Shown piece by piece: positions 36,305 to 45,321 of a DNA stretch of 64,000 nt (positions are counted from its first letter, which is position 1; each line of letters opens with the position of its first letter). The translations under genes and the position numbers were made by a program. Origin of the DNA: a virus; the IMG/VR virus record IMGVR_UViG_3300023210_000013, positions 1 through 64,000 of that record. The stretch is one strand, 5' to 3'. The notes under the pieces were generated by a model that was given only the letters and a program-made list of their open reading frames with translations, ran no database searches and had not been told where the DNA came from.

Positions 36305-38878
36305 TTAATAACCTATCTTACCTAGATAAAATGGGAGAAACTTTTTAACTTCCTTACCTTTTTTTGCTGTTGGGTATCCACTACTAGGTGAATGTTGACT
36401 TCTCATTTGTCTTAATTGATCAGCATAAGGGTCCGCTCCGTAACCTTGTGGTGTTGAAGCTGTTGCATTTTTACCATATGTTTTTCCTAATATTGTATTT
36501 ATTGTAGTGCCATCTAAACCTTTAGCTTTTAAATCTAAAGCTCTTGATGTCATTTCATCATAAGGAGTTAACTTATTACCAGACTGTTTGTTAGCTGCTA
36601 AAGGCGGTGCTCCATTATTCCATTCTATTGCTCCAGCTTGTGTTGGATCAACATTATAATAAGGATACAATGTATTCATACTATATGTGTTAGCCATATT
36701 AGTATAAGCATTAGCTGTTAAATCAGCCATCTGCTCTCTATCTAGATTTTTCTCATCCATGAAATTCTGCTGAGTTAATTGAGTAGCATCATATTGAGAT
36801 ACACTTCTATCTCTTTGTTCTCTTTTTGCAGCTGCTCCTAACTGAGAATTCATTGCTAAACCTTGATTTACAGTATTGATATTTCTACCATGTGTTCCTG
36901 CAAATACGTTTGCGTTTTGTTTAAATGCATTAGCTCTACTTTGCGCTAATCTAGCATTCATACTTTGAGGTCCTGCAAATGCACCAATAGCTTGTGATGC
37001 AATATTTAACTGCTCATTAGTATCAGCCAATTGTCTTGTAGGTTCTTCAAGTACATAATCTACTTTAGGAATTTCAACTTGAGGTTGCCAAGGCAAAAAC
37101 ATTTCTCTATCTCTCATAGCAAGAGCACCCATTTTTAATAGGTCTTGAGTATAAAATGATTTGTCTGGATCTTCATACTTATATTCAGGATCACCTGGTT
37201 TAATTTCTATTTTAGGATCCGGTTCTTTTTCTACTGCTGGTTTAGCCGTTCTACCTAATGGTCTCCTTGAGGAAGTAAATGTTCCAAAATCACCATCATA
37301 ACCTTTTCCTTTTTTGTTTGGATCAAATCCATAATCTTTATTAAGACTGGCAGTTAAAGTACTTTCCATTTCAGGAGTCCATTCTTTACCTTCTTCTTCA
37401 AACGTTGCTTTAATTCTTTGTACTTCTTCTGGTATATATGTATCATTTATCCAATGTTGGAATTTTTCTACATCTGGATTTGTACCATCTGCTTTTTGAG
37501 AAGATATAGACGTTTTTAAACTTTCTATATCTGGATATTTATCTTTCCAAGCTTCAAAGAAACCTTCTTGATTTTCAGCAGCATCTCCATAAAGACCACT
37601 TCCTTTTGTATAGCCTTGTCTATCTTTAAAATTTGTTTCACCTACACCTATGCTATTAACATCAATACCTAATTTTTCATAGTATGCAATAACTTTAGGA
37701 TCCCATGCTACATTAGTCTTTCCTGATGACTTTTTCTTTTTAGGAGTAGTAACAGGATCCTTTTTAGTAACGGCTGTTTCTTCAGCAATAACTTCTTCTG
37801 CGGTAGTTGAATTAGATGAACTAGGTGTATATTGTTTTTCAACACTTAATAATGCATCAGCTAAACCATTTGGTCCACCTGCATTAAAAGCATCTTCTAA
37901 CTTTTTCTTTAAAGCATTTCTTGTTTCCTCATTTAAAACAGCAGGTGTTACTTTGTCAAGCATAGATTCAAAGTCCATTGGGCTTGTTCCAGCTCCTGAT
38001 AATGGTGGGAATGTAGGTACACCATACTGTGCTTGTGGTAACATTTCTGTACCATATTGAGCCATTGCCATTTCTTGAGGCATCTGCTGAGGCATCTGTT
38101 GTTGCATACCACCTTGACCACTTTGCTCCATCATGTCTCTTAGAGCCATTATCTGTGCTTGTTGTTCTGGAGGTAATGCACTTATTGCTTTTAATGTAGC
38201 CTGTTGTTTATTTATGTTTTCAACTTTTGCTGTAAACTCAACAGGATCTTGACCTTGAGAAACTAAATAAGGGTATGCCGCTAAAGGCACCCCATCTGAA
38301 AATTGTTTTTTAGCTTCTTGTCCAAATGCAAGTTTAGATAAACTTTTCATATTTTTATCTATCATTAAGTCTGCACTATTTGCTTTTATAGAATCTACAT
38401 CAGGGCTAGCCAATGCTCCTATAAATTCATTTAATTGATATTTTTTAGAAATTTTTGCAGGAGTCATTGCTTTTTTAGATTCAATACCAAACTCAGCCAA
38501 TTCATTTTTTTTGAATTTCATTTTTTGAGTATCTGAAAATATAAAAGACTGTTCAGGCAAAAACATTGGGACACCACCACTACTGTGTCTAGGCCCATTA
38601 ATATTATAAAGACCAAACTGACCATCATCATTTAAATCAGTAAGAACAGTTTCCCCTCCTTCTGCTTCTAAATTAGCCATATCTCTAGGTACAGAAGTTA
38701 ATGAATATTTCATATCACCTTCTGTAAAAGAATTAGATGACTCCATAGAAGAACCACCTGTAGCTAAACCATAATCAAATTGACTTCCAGTCATACCACC
38801 TTGTTGCATTTCTTTTACAACTTTACCATCTTTAATTTTAAAGCCTTTTGGTAGTTTGTTTATTTTAATCTTTGCCAT
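36305..38878 (-). CDS. Internal virion protein with GG motifs (857 aa)
   Basis: The N-terminal 180 residues have a pattern I recognise from internal proteins of Bacteroidetes phages: LEAEGGETVLTDLNDDG, then G-P-R-H-S-S-G-G-V-P-M-F-L-P, then S-F-I-F-S-D-T and T-P-A-K-I-S-K-K-Y. M24-Q-Q-G-G is a copy of the [M/Y/L/F]xxGG motif, and MAQYG and LPQAQYG are copies of the PxAQ motif. A Q/M-rich stretch (about 250-285) and a T/K-rich linker (about 350-400) follow. The rest is helical with Y/N/Q-rich segments. It sits between two proteins of the same class in an operon with 2-base gaps. I infer a protein that fills or lines the tail or head and is ejected. Confidence 0.6.
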   Translation of the reverse strand: MAKIKINKLPKGFKIKDGKVVKEMQQGGMTGSQFDYGLATGGSSMESSNSFTEGDMKYSLTSVPRDMANLEAEGGETVLTDLNDDGQFGLYNINGPRHSSGGVPMFLPEQSFIFSDTQKMKFKKNELAEFGIESKKAMTPAKISKKYQLNEFIGALASPDVDSIKANSADLMIDKNMKSLSKLAFGQEAKKQFSDGVPLAAYPYLVSQGQDPVEFTAKVENINKQQATLKAISALPPEQQAQIMALRDMMEQSGQGGMQQQMPQQMPQEMAMAQYGTEMLPQAQYGVPTFPPLSGAGTSPMDFESMLDKVTPAVLNEETRNALKKKLEDAFNAGGPNGLADALLSVEKQYTPSSSNSTTAEEVIAEETAVTKKDPVTTPKKKKSSGKTNVAWDPKVIAYYEKLGIDVNSIGVGETNFKDRQGYTKGSGLYGDAAENQEGFFEAWKDKYPDIESLKTSISSQKADGTNPDVEKFQHWINDTYIPEEVQRIKATFEEEGKEWTPEMESTLTASLNKDYGFDPNKKGKGYDGDFGTFTSSRRPLGRTAKPAVEKEPDPKIEIKPGDPEYKYEDPDKSFYTQDLLKMGALAMRDREMFLPWQPQVEIPKVDYVLEEPTRQLADTNEQLNIASQAIGAFAGPQSMNARLAQSRANAFKQNANVFAGTHGRNINTVNQGLAMNSQLGAAAKREQRDRSVSQYDATQLTQQNFMDEKNLDREQMADLTANAYTNMANTYSMNTLYPYYNVDPTQAGAIEWNNGAPPLAANKQSGNKLTPYDEMTSRALDLKAKGLDGTTINTILGKTYGKNATASTPQGYGADPYADQLRQMRSQHSPSSGYPTAKKGKEVKKFLPFYLGKIGY

Positions 38879-38880
38879 AA

Positions 38881-40968
38881 TTATAACATTTCTATATCAG
38901 CACCTGCTGCTATTAATGCAGCTAGTGTATCATTATCAACTTCTATTTCTCCACCTGTTTGCATTTCATCTTGATGTATGAAACCCATCTTAGACATTCT
39001 TTCATGGTCACCAGGTTTATTTGCTTTATAACCTTTTCCTGTTTTAGGATCAAACATCATGTGTGGTTCAAACCCACCGCCAGCTTTATATATTTCTCTC
39101 CCATACTTTGAATAATAATCAACTAGATTATTTTGTTCTTGTAAGCCACTGTTTACATCAAAGTTTCCTTGAGCATTAGGTACGTCTGTTACAGCATAAA
39201 CTTTATCTGCGTTTGTTTGACCTCTTAGATCATCTAGTTGATCAGTAGGATCTGTAAATGCAGTTAATAAATTAGCACCCATTACAAGACCTTTGCTTAT
39301 ATCACCTACAGCATTCATAACAGGACTATCTTTAATAAACGTTTCTGCTTGATCTATTGCATTACCTACAGATCTTTTTCTTTTAACAGTAGGTTGTGCG
39401 CTTGTATTATCTGCAGCTGGTTCATCTGCAGCTGTTAATGGAGTATTAACCTGTAGTGGGTTAGCAACACTTTGTTGTAACTGAGAATCTTTTACTGCTT
39501 GAGTATCTCTATTATAATCTGTTTTTAAGGCACTTTGTAAAAAGTCACCCATGCTATTAGGTATCTGAAAATTTTGTTGCTCTTGCTGTAAAGGAGTTGG
39601 TCCCATTGGGCCTACTGGAACATCTTGTTTGTTACCATACATCCAATCAGGTATGTTAAATTGAGCTTTAGGTAATGGTGTACCACCATATCTAAACTCA
39701 GCATTGTCATACATAAGCATTAAGTCATTTTGACTTTTACCTTGAAGCATAGGACTTGTTGAATTTTTAACGTACCATTCTTTAAAGCTTGGTTGATCTG
39801 CAACAGGAGATTTACTAGAATTTGGCACCGCCATCATACTTGGCTGATTTGCAGCAGCTGTAGTTAATGGAGCATCTGTTGAGCCTTTATATACATATGG
39901 AGAAAAACCAGGAGCTTTTTGAGCACCTCGTTGTCCTGTTACCATATCTCTATATCTACCTCTGTGTTTAGCTTTTTCTTCTTCTGTTAGATTTTCTAAA
40001 GATTTTGATATTGGATTACCGTTATCATCATAACTAAGAACTACGTCTTTACCGTATACACCACTTTCATTTTTTAAAGCATTAGCAACCATAAATGCAT
40101 TATCCTCACCATATTCTTTTATACCAGAAGTAATGTCTGCAATTGTCTGACCGTGTTGTAATCTTTGATTTTTAGGTATAGCATCAAGTTCTAATTGACT
40201 AAAAGCCATGTTGCCTGTAAACTTATTAAGTTCTGGATTAAAATCAAACTCTGAATACTTAAATAAATCTGCTGCTTTTTCTTGACGTGTTTTTACTACA
40301 CCATCATTTAAATCTTCTAAAGTTACAGCATAATTTGCTTTATCATTATCACCAAAATCTACTTCATAAGATTTATTACCAAGTTGTTTTTGTTTATATC
40401 TAGCTTGTTTACCATCCCAATCACTAAAAGTATTTTCCATTTCACCAACAAAATCATTTAGCATATATGCTGCATTAATTAAGCTGTTCTTTTTTGGATA
40501 CGGTGTTGAGTATATAGGTCTATAACCTTGATTAGGTTGTCTATCTATAGGCCCTCTAGCAGTAGTTTCAAAACCAACATTTGCTTGAGGTACTTCAACA
40601 TTGTCAAGTTGTTCTAGAAGTTCTGCTTGTGGATCAGCAGACTGACCTTCAGCTACATTACCTGGCATTTGTCCAGGCTGTTCCGCTTGCATAGACTGTT
40701 CTTGTGCTGCTTTTATTTGTTCAGCACCTAACAGTAAATCTGCAAATTTAGATGGATCATAACCTGCTTCTTCAAAGACAATGTTTAATTGATCTGGCTC
40801 TATACCTTCTTGCAAGTAAGATGCAAGAATTTGTGCAGGCTCTTCACCAGCTTCAATACGTTGTTGTACTTCTGCTGAAAGTTCTTGCAAAGGAACGTCA
40901 TTAACTGTTTTATTTACAGCTCCACCTTCCTGGTATAAACTTATTTTATTTAGTTCTTTTTCCATCAT
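38881..40968 (-). CDS. Internal virion protein with GG motifs (695 aa)
   Basis: A hydrophilic, Q/N/D-rich protein. Y12-Q-E-G-G stands near the start, followed by two small helices that resemble each other (IEAGEEPAQILASYLQEGI and IVFEEAGYDPSKFADLL). F-R-Y-G-G-T-P-L-P-K-A-Q stands in the middle, and Y-K-A-G-G and M-Q-T-G-G near the end, the last about 22 residues from the C-terminus. No enzyme motif, signal or membrane helix is seen. The GG and PKAQ motifs are shared with the neighbours on both sides, so the three proteins probably meet in the same part of the particle or are handled by the same protease. Two adjacent ATGs open the gene at 40968 and 40965. Confidence 0.6.
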   Translation of the reverse strand: MMEKELNKISLYQEGGAVNKTVNDVPLQELSAEVQQRIEAGEEPAQILASYLQEGIEPDQLNIVFEEAGYDPSKFADLLLGAEQIKAAQEQSMQAEQPGQMPGNVAEGQSADPQAELLEQLDNVEVPQANVGFETTARGPIDRQPNQGYRPIYSTPYPKKNSLINAAYMLNDFVGEMENTFSDWDGKQARYKQKQLGNKSYEVDFGDNDKANYAVTLEDLNDGVVKTRQEKAADLFKYSEFDFNPELNKFTGNMAFSQLELDAIPKNQRLQHGQTIADITSGIKEYGEDNAFMVANALKNESGVYGKDVVLSYDDNGNPISKSLENLTEEEKAKHRGRYRDMVTGQRGAQKAPGFSPYVYKGSTDAPLTTAAANQPSMMAVPNSSKSPVADQPSFKEWYVKNSTSPMLQGKSQNDLMLMYDNAEFRYGGTPLPKAQFNIPDWMYGNKQDVPVGPMGPTPLQQEQQNFQIPNSMGDFLQSALKTDYNRDTQAVKDSQLQQSVANPLQVNTPLTAADEPAADNTSAQPTVKRKRSVGNAIDQAETFIKDSPVMNAVGDISKGLVMGANLLTAFTDPTDQLDDLRGQTNADKVYAVTDVPNAQGNFDVNSGLQEQNNLVDYYSKYGREIYKAGGGFEPHMMFDPKTGKGYKANKPGDHERMSKMGFIHQDEMQTGGEIEVDNDTLAALIAAGADIEML

Positions 40969-40975
40969 ATCATAC

Positions 40976-40990
40976 TATTAATATACAAAT
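40976..40990 (-). promoter_or_regulatory. Diverged copy of the phage promoter motif
   Basis: The - strand reads ATTTGTATATTAATA here, sharing TTTGTATATTA with the other copies. It fills the 24-base gap between the 1442- and 695-residue protein genes, just before the ATG at 40968. The spacing to the ATG is short, so a promoter would give a nearly leaderless message; low confidence. Confidence 0.3.
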
Positions 40991-40992
40991 AA

Positions 40993-43900
40993 TTAAGCGG
41001 TTTCCCTAATAATATTGCTCATTATATAGTTGGGAGAAGTTGTCCCACCTAGCCTTGCTTTCCTAAGATAAACTCTATTAAGTTTATCATATACTTTTTG
41101 AGCTTGTTTTTGCATGTTTGTATTATCATACATGCCTTTCATATAATTCTTATACATTGTTAATTCATTCACTTTACTTTTAGGCTCTCCTCCATGTGCC
41201 ATAGTTGATGGCTCAAAGTCATTAGCGGGTGTTTCCACATAAGCATAATTTTCAGGAAATAAATCTGTTCTGTATTTATTTACTTTTTTAATATAGGAAT
41301 CAGACGGTCTTACAGATCCAGGCATTCCTGTTGGTAGCACTTGACCCACTTTAAAAGCAGCATCACCTATAATAGGTAAATGTTTATAATTAGTTGAATT
41401 AATATCTAATAGTGTAGCATCATATAATTCTCTTAAAGCTTGAACTTCAGTTTCAGCATTTCTTGAATCAGCAACTCTACCTGTTTTTAAAAGTCTATTT
41501 GTTCCTTGATTATAAGCTAGAATTGACATGTTTCTAATATCTTCTTCTGCTAAATTTAATTCAGGGTAAGTGTTTGAATAATCTTTAAACGTTTCATAAT
41601 TTTTTGTAATCAAATAAGTTATTGCGTCAATTGCTTTATCATCTGACTTTCCTAAATCATCAGCACTATTAATTTGAAAATAACTCTTTGCAAAATTATC
41701 TAATGCCGTAAGTTTAGTTTTACCTATTCCTAATGAAACGTCTTTAGGTTTATAACCTTTGTAATCATAGACCATATTTTTAACATACCCCGCATCTTCC
41801 TTACTTCTTGGAACAGATGCACCTACCCCGGTTTCTGCACCAGTTATACCAACTATTGTTGACTCTAACCATTTAGGGTCTACAGAAGAATTTAATATTT
41901 CTGGTATTTTAGTTGAATTATATTTAGCTCTTTTAAATACATTTTCAAGTTGTGTAAGTCTTTCTCCTTCGTAATCACCTGATTGATATCTTAAAGATAA
42001 ATTTCTTATTGTAGATGGATCAATTTCAATATCTTCAATACCATCAACATTATAAGTTGAATTAACTTTAATATCTTCTTTAGGTCTTCTTATCCATCCA
42101 GTAACTAATTCATCATATGGTTGTTGTAAAACTGTACCATTTACATTATGTGTAATAATTGGAACACCATCAATAACATCTGATACAAATCCAGTATGTG
42201 TATTGTGTGTTTTTGAGTTTAATGTTTCTTCATGATGACTTGAACCATCCCAATATAATCCAACAATATCACCTGTTTTGTAATCACTTGCTTTTGTTTG
42301 TTTTTTTCTTTTTACTTCTTTTGTTATTCTTTTTATATCTTCTGCGGACGTAGCATTATCAAATGCTTTGTCATCATATATATTAAAAACAGATTTACTA
42401 TTTTCAACATCATTCATGTTTTCAAATATGTCCCATGCATTTTTATACTTAATACCTAAAGACTCTGTCATAACATTATTACCTTCCAATATACTACACA
42501 TTCCGGCAGCACATCTTCCATCTTTTAGTTTACTAGGTATAAAGTCAAACACTAAAGCATTTGGATCTTCTTCAGTTTTTTTTGTGTTATAAGCTTGTAA
42601 AGCTTCTTTTGTTTGTTGACCAAACTTACCATCTATACTTGAACCTTCTTTATTAAGTAGTGTAGCAGACATAAATCCTTTATCAACAAGGTCTTGTTGA
42701 ATCCTTAATACTTCTTCTTTATTATCAGGATTGTAATTTTTATAATATTTTGATATTGCTGATGGTGCTAAATTTACATCATCTATCATAGATTTGTGAG
42801 CGGCAAATGTTTTTGCTCCATAATCTCCATCTGCTCCAGTTGCTCCTATATCATATCCTTTACTTAATAAATCTTTTTGTAAAGTTTCAACTTCAGAAGG
42901 AGAAGCATTTGTCATATCTTTCCAACCTCTTGCATAATCATTTGAGCTCTTAGTAAAATCAGAAACTAAATTAGGTCTTTTATATTTTGATTTTTCTAAT
43001 CTACTTTCTTTGTCCAAATCAGCTATTACGCTGTTATACTCTTCTGGGCTAAGTGGCTCATTAAGATTTCCATCTTTTATAAAAGGTAATTGCTTCTGAG
43101 TTATAGCAGTATTATCTCTTACTACTGTTGTGTCTAACATTTGATTGTTTACATAATCAGCACCTGCTTGTTTTAAAAATTCTTGTAATTTTGAAGCTGG
43201 CTCAAATTCTGGTTTACCAAGATTTGGTATCACACGTCTAGTGGCAACTCTTGTATTATCTTGAACTGCGGTTCTCCATTCTCCATTACCATATTGAAAT
43301 GATTTATAGCCATTCTTAATACCTTCTTTTTCTGCTGCTTTTTTACTTTCTAAAAAACTAGCACGGTCACCTTCAGCTTCTACATTTTTATGACCCTGTA
43401 ACCAAAGATCTACAGGAGATAAATTACCATTTGTAAAATCAGATAACTTAGCTTTTGACTCTATTAAATTTGCAAAAAACAATGCGTATTGATCTTCTGA
43501 TGACAACTGATCAGCTGATGTAGCATTTACAATACTATCTTTTATAGTATATCCTTTTGCATCTGCAACATTTTTATATCTTTTTAATGCTGTATTAAAT
43601 GATTCACCTTCAAATTGAAATAACCCTCTACCAGGCCCACCTTGATACTGTTTAGCTTTTGGATCCATTCTTGACCACGGACTTGATTCATGAAATGCAA
43701 TTGTATCTGCTAATTGTCCCCATGTATCTTTTGTTCCACCTCTGGTTTCTACTATATAGTTTGATATATTATTATAATCTAATATTTTAGAATTATCAAC
43801 TTTGTCTTCTCCATTACCATCTTGTGCTTTTGGTATACCTCCATACTTTAATTTGCTTTTTAAAACTTGTTTGCTCATGTCCCAACCAGATTCTATTTCA

Positions 43901-45321
43901 TCTAGTTTATTAGCTATACCTTTAAAACTATTGCTATCATAAAAGTTTTCATAACCAGCATCCTTAATAAACCAGTTGTCTGTTGCACCTGTAGATGCGT
44001 GTCCACCATACGGTTGCCATAATCCTTCAGTAGTTCCTGTTTTTCCTGCTCCTTTTTTTCCAGCTAATCCACTTGATTTGTAAAATAATTGTGATTGACC
44101 ATTTGGCAATGCTACTTCTGCAATCTGTCTACCAAATTTATTTCCATGATTAATTACATTAGGTGAAATTACATCATTAGCATTAAAACCAATTTCATCT
44201 AAATGTTTTCCTTGTGATTTCATAGATGTTAAAGCATCCTGAATACCTTCTGGTGATCTACCATAGTTTGTAACTCCTCTTGACCAACTAGGTTTAACAT
44301 TATCTGCAACTTTAACTGTATTTTCTACAACTTCTTTTGCTATTGTTTTTTTCAAACCTTTTTTTAAACCTGCTTGTGTAACGTTGTTAATTAGATTCTT
44401 AGCTACACCTGCTCCTACGTATGTACTTGGATCAGTTGCTAAGTTGGTAATAAATGCACCTACAGGATTTTCTACCAATGGATTCCCATTTGCATCTTTT
44501 AATCCAGCTACATTTTTTACAGGTGTACCATTTTGATTTGTAAATGTAAATGTTTCATCATCTGATCCTGGTGTTGCAAAGCTTGGCATAGCGTTCATAA
44601 AATTAAACTCACCATCACCACGTCCTGTAAATGATTCAGTAGCCTCTGCTATAAGATTTGCAGGTATTCCCATTACACCTAATAAGTTAGATATATTAGC
44701 TGCTGGTACTTTTGCCATTTCTTTAACAAGACCCCAAACAGATTTTTCTTCTACTTCTGTACCATCTTGAGCTTTAGGTTTCCAAGAACCTTTACCAAAC
44801 TTTATTGCACTTTCTTTATCTGTTCCAAAGTCTATAACCTCACCTCTTCTTTGAGCTTCTTTATATGCTTCTTTCCAAGGTTTAGTAGACATGTCTATCC
44901 AAGTACCATCCGGGTCTTGAAATAGTGTAGGAAAAGAAAACCAATTTTTACCATCTAAAGTTTCAGTTGCCATAAGATGTGTGGACTCAGAGCCATCTCC
45001 ATTGTCCCTAACACCTTGTCTTTTTGGAACTTCATAACCTGTCTGTACCATAGGTACTTCTAACACACTATCTCCTGGAAACTGATAGTTACCACCAGGC
45101 TTCATTATTTGTTCATTACCTAAGTTGTCTCTACCATATACAGGAAAGTCTACACCTTCCATAGTAATATTACCAGATGGTATGATATTATAAGGATTGT
45201 TTACATCAGGTGAATTTCTTTTATAACCTTCTGTTGAAAACAAATTTGATACATGTGTTATGTATTCATTTGGGCCTCCGGGTAAACCTCTGCTTTCTTT
45301 ATGTTCAGTATTTTTTTTCAT
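40993..45321 (-). CDS. Multi-domain virion peptidoglycan hydrolase (1442 aa)
   Basis: This protein should open the cell wall during DNA entry. Domains in order: an N-terminal region with Q-F-P-G-D-S-V-L-E-V-P-M and the phage motif G-S-E-S-T-H-L-M-A-T-E; a lysozyme-like domain with E545 (A-F-H-E-S-S-P-W) and G-R-G-L-F-Q-F-E; two peptidoglycan-binding repeats at about 808-845 and 866-910, each with a G-D-Y-G or G-K-F-G turn; a cysteine amidase or endopeptidase of CHAP/NlpC type with C937 or C942, G-D-I-V-G-L-Y-W, H1042-T-G and H1058; and a second transglycosylase-like domain with E1163 (G-A-E-T-G-V-G) and L-A-Y-N-Q-G-T. It carries L-K-Y-G-G, M-A-H-G-G and R-L-G-G-T motifs and two PKAQDG copies. 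The gene shares one base with the muzzle gene stop. Confidence 0.75.
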   Translation of the reverse strand: MKKNTEHKESRGLPGGPNEYITHVSNLFSTEGYKRNSPDVNNPYNIIPSGNITMEGVDFPVYGRDNLGNEQIMKPGGNYQFPGDSVLEVPMVQTGYEVPKRQGVRDNGDGSESTHLMATETLDGKNWFSFPTLFQDPDGTWIDMSTKPWKEAYKEAQRRGEVIDFGTDKESAIKFGKGSWKPKAQDGTEVEEKSVWGLVKEMAKVPAANISNLLGVMGIPANLIAEATESFTGRGDGEFNFMNAMPSFATPGSDDETFTFTNQNGTPVKNVAGLKDANGNPLVENPVGAFITNLATDPSTYVGAGVAKNLINNVTQAGLKKGLKKTIAKEVVENTVKVADNVKPSWSRGVTNYGRSPEGIQDALTSMKSQGKHLDEIGFNANDVISPNVINHGNKFGRQIAEVALPNGQSQLFYKSSGLAGKKGAGKTGTTEGLWQPYGGHASTGATDNWFIKDAGYENFYDSNSFKGIANKLDEIESGWDMSKQVLKSKLKYGGIPKAQDGNGEDKVDNSKILDYNNISNYIVETRGGTKDTWGQLADTIAFHESSPWSRMDPKAKQYQGGPGRGLFQFEGESFNTALKRYKNVADAKGYTIKDSIVNATSADQLSSEDQYALFFANLIESKAKLSDFTNGNLSPVDLWLQGHKNVEAEGDRASFLESKKAAEKEGIKNGYKSFQYGNGEWRTAVQDNTRVATRRVIPNLGKPEFEPASKLQEFLKQAGADYVNNQMLDTTVVRDNTAITQKQLPFIKDGNLNEPLSPEEYNSVIADLDKESRLEKSKYKRPNLVSDFTKSSNDYARGWKDMTNASPSEVETLQKDLLSKGYDIGATGADGDYGAKTFAAHKSMIDDVNLAPSAISKYYKNYNPDNKEEVLRIQQDLVDKGFMSATLLNKEGSSIDGKFGQQTKEALQAYNTKKTEEDPNALVFDFIPSKLKDGRCAAGMCSILEGNNVMTESLGIKYKNAWDIFENMNDVENSKSVFNIYDDKAFDNATSAEDIKRITKEVKRKKQTKASDYKTGDIVGLYWDGSSHHEETLNSKTHNTHTGFVSDVIDGVPIITHNVNGTVLQQPYDELVTGWIRRPKEDIKVNSTYNVDGIEDIEIDPSTIRNLSLRYQSGDYEGERLTQLENVFKRAKYNSTKIPEILNSSVDPKWLESTIVGITGAETGVGASVPRSKEDAGYVKNMVYDYKGYKPKDVSLGIGKTKLTALDNFAKSYFQINSADDLGKSDDKAIDAITYLITKNYETFKDYSNTYPELNLAEEDIRNMSILAYNQGTNRLLKTGRVADSRNAETEVQALRELYDATLLDINSTNYKHLPIIGDAAFKVGQVLPTGMPGSVRPSDSYIKKVNKYRTDLFPENYAYVETPANDFEPSTMAHGGEPKSKVNELTMYKNYMKGMYDNTNMQKQAQKVYDKLNRVYLRKARLGGTTSPNYIMSNIIRETA

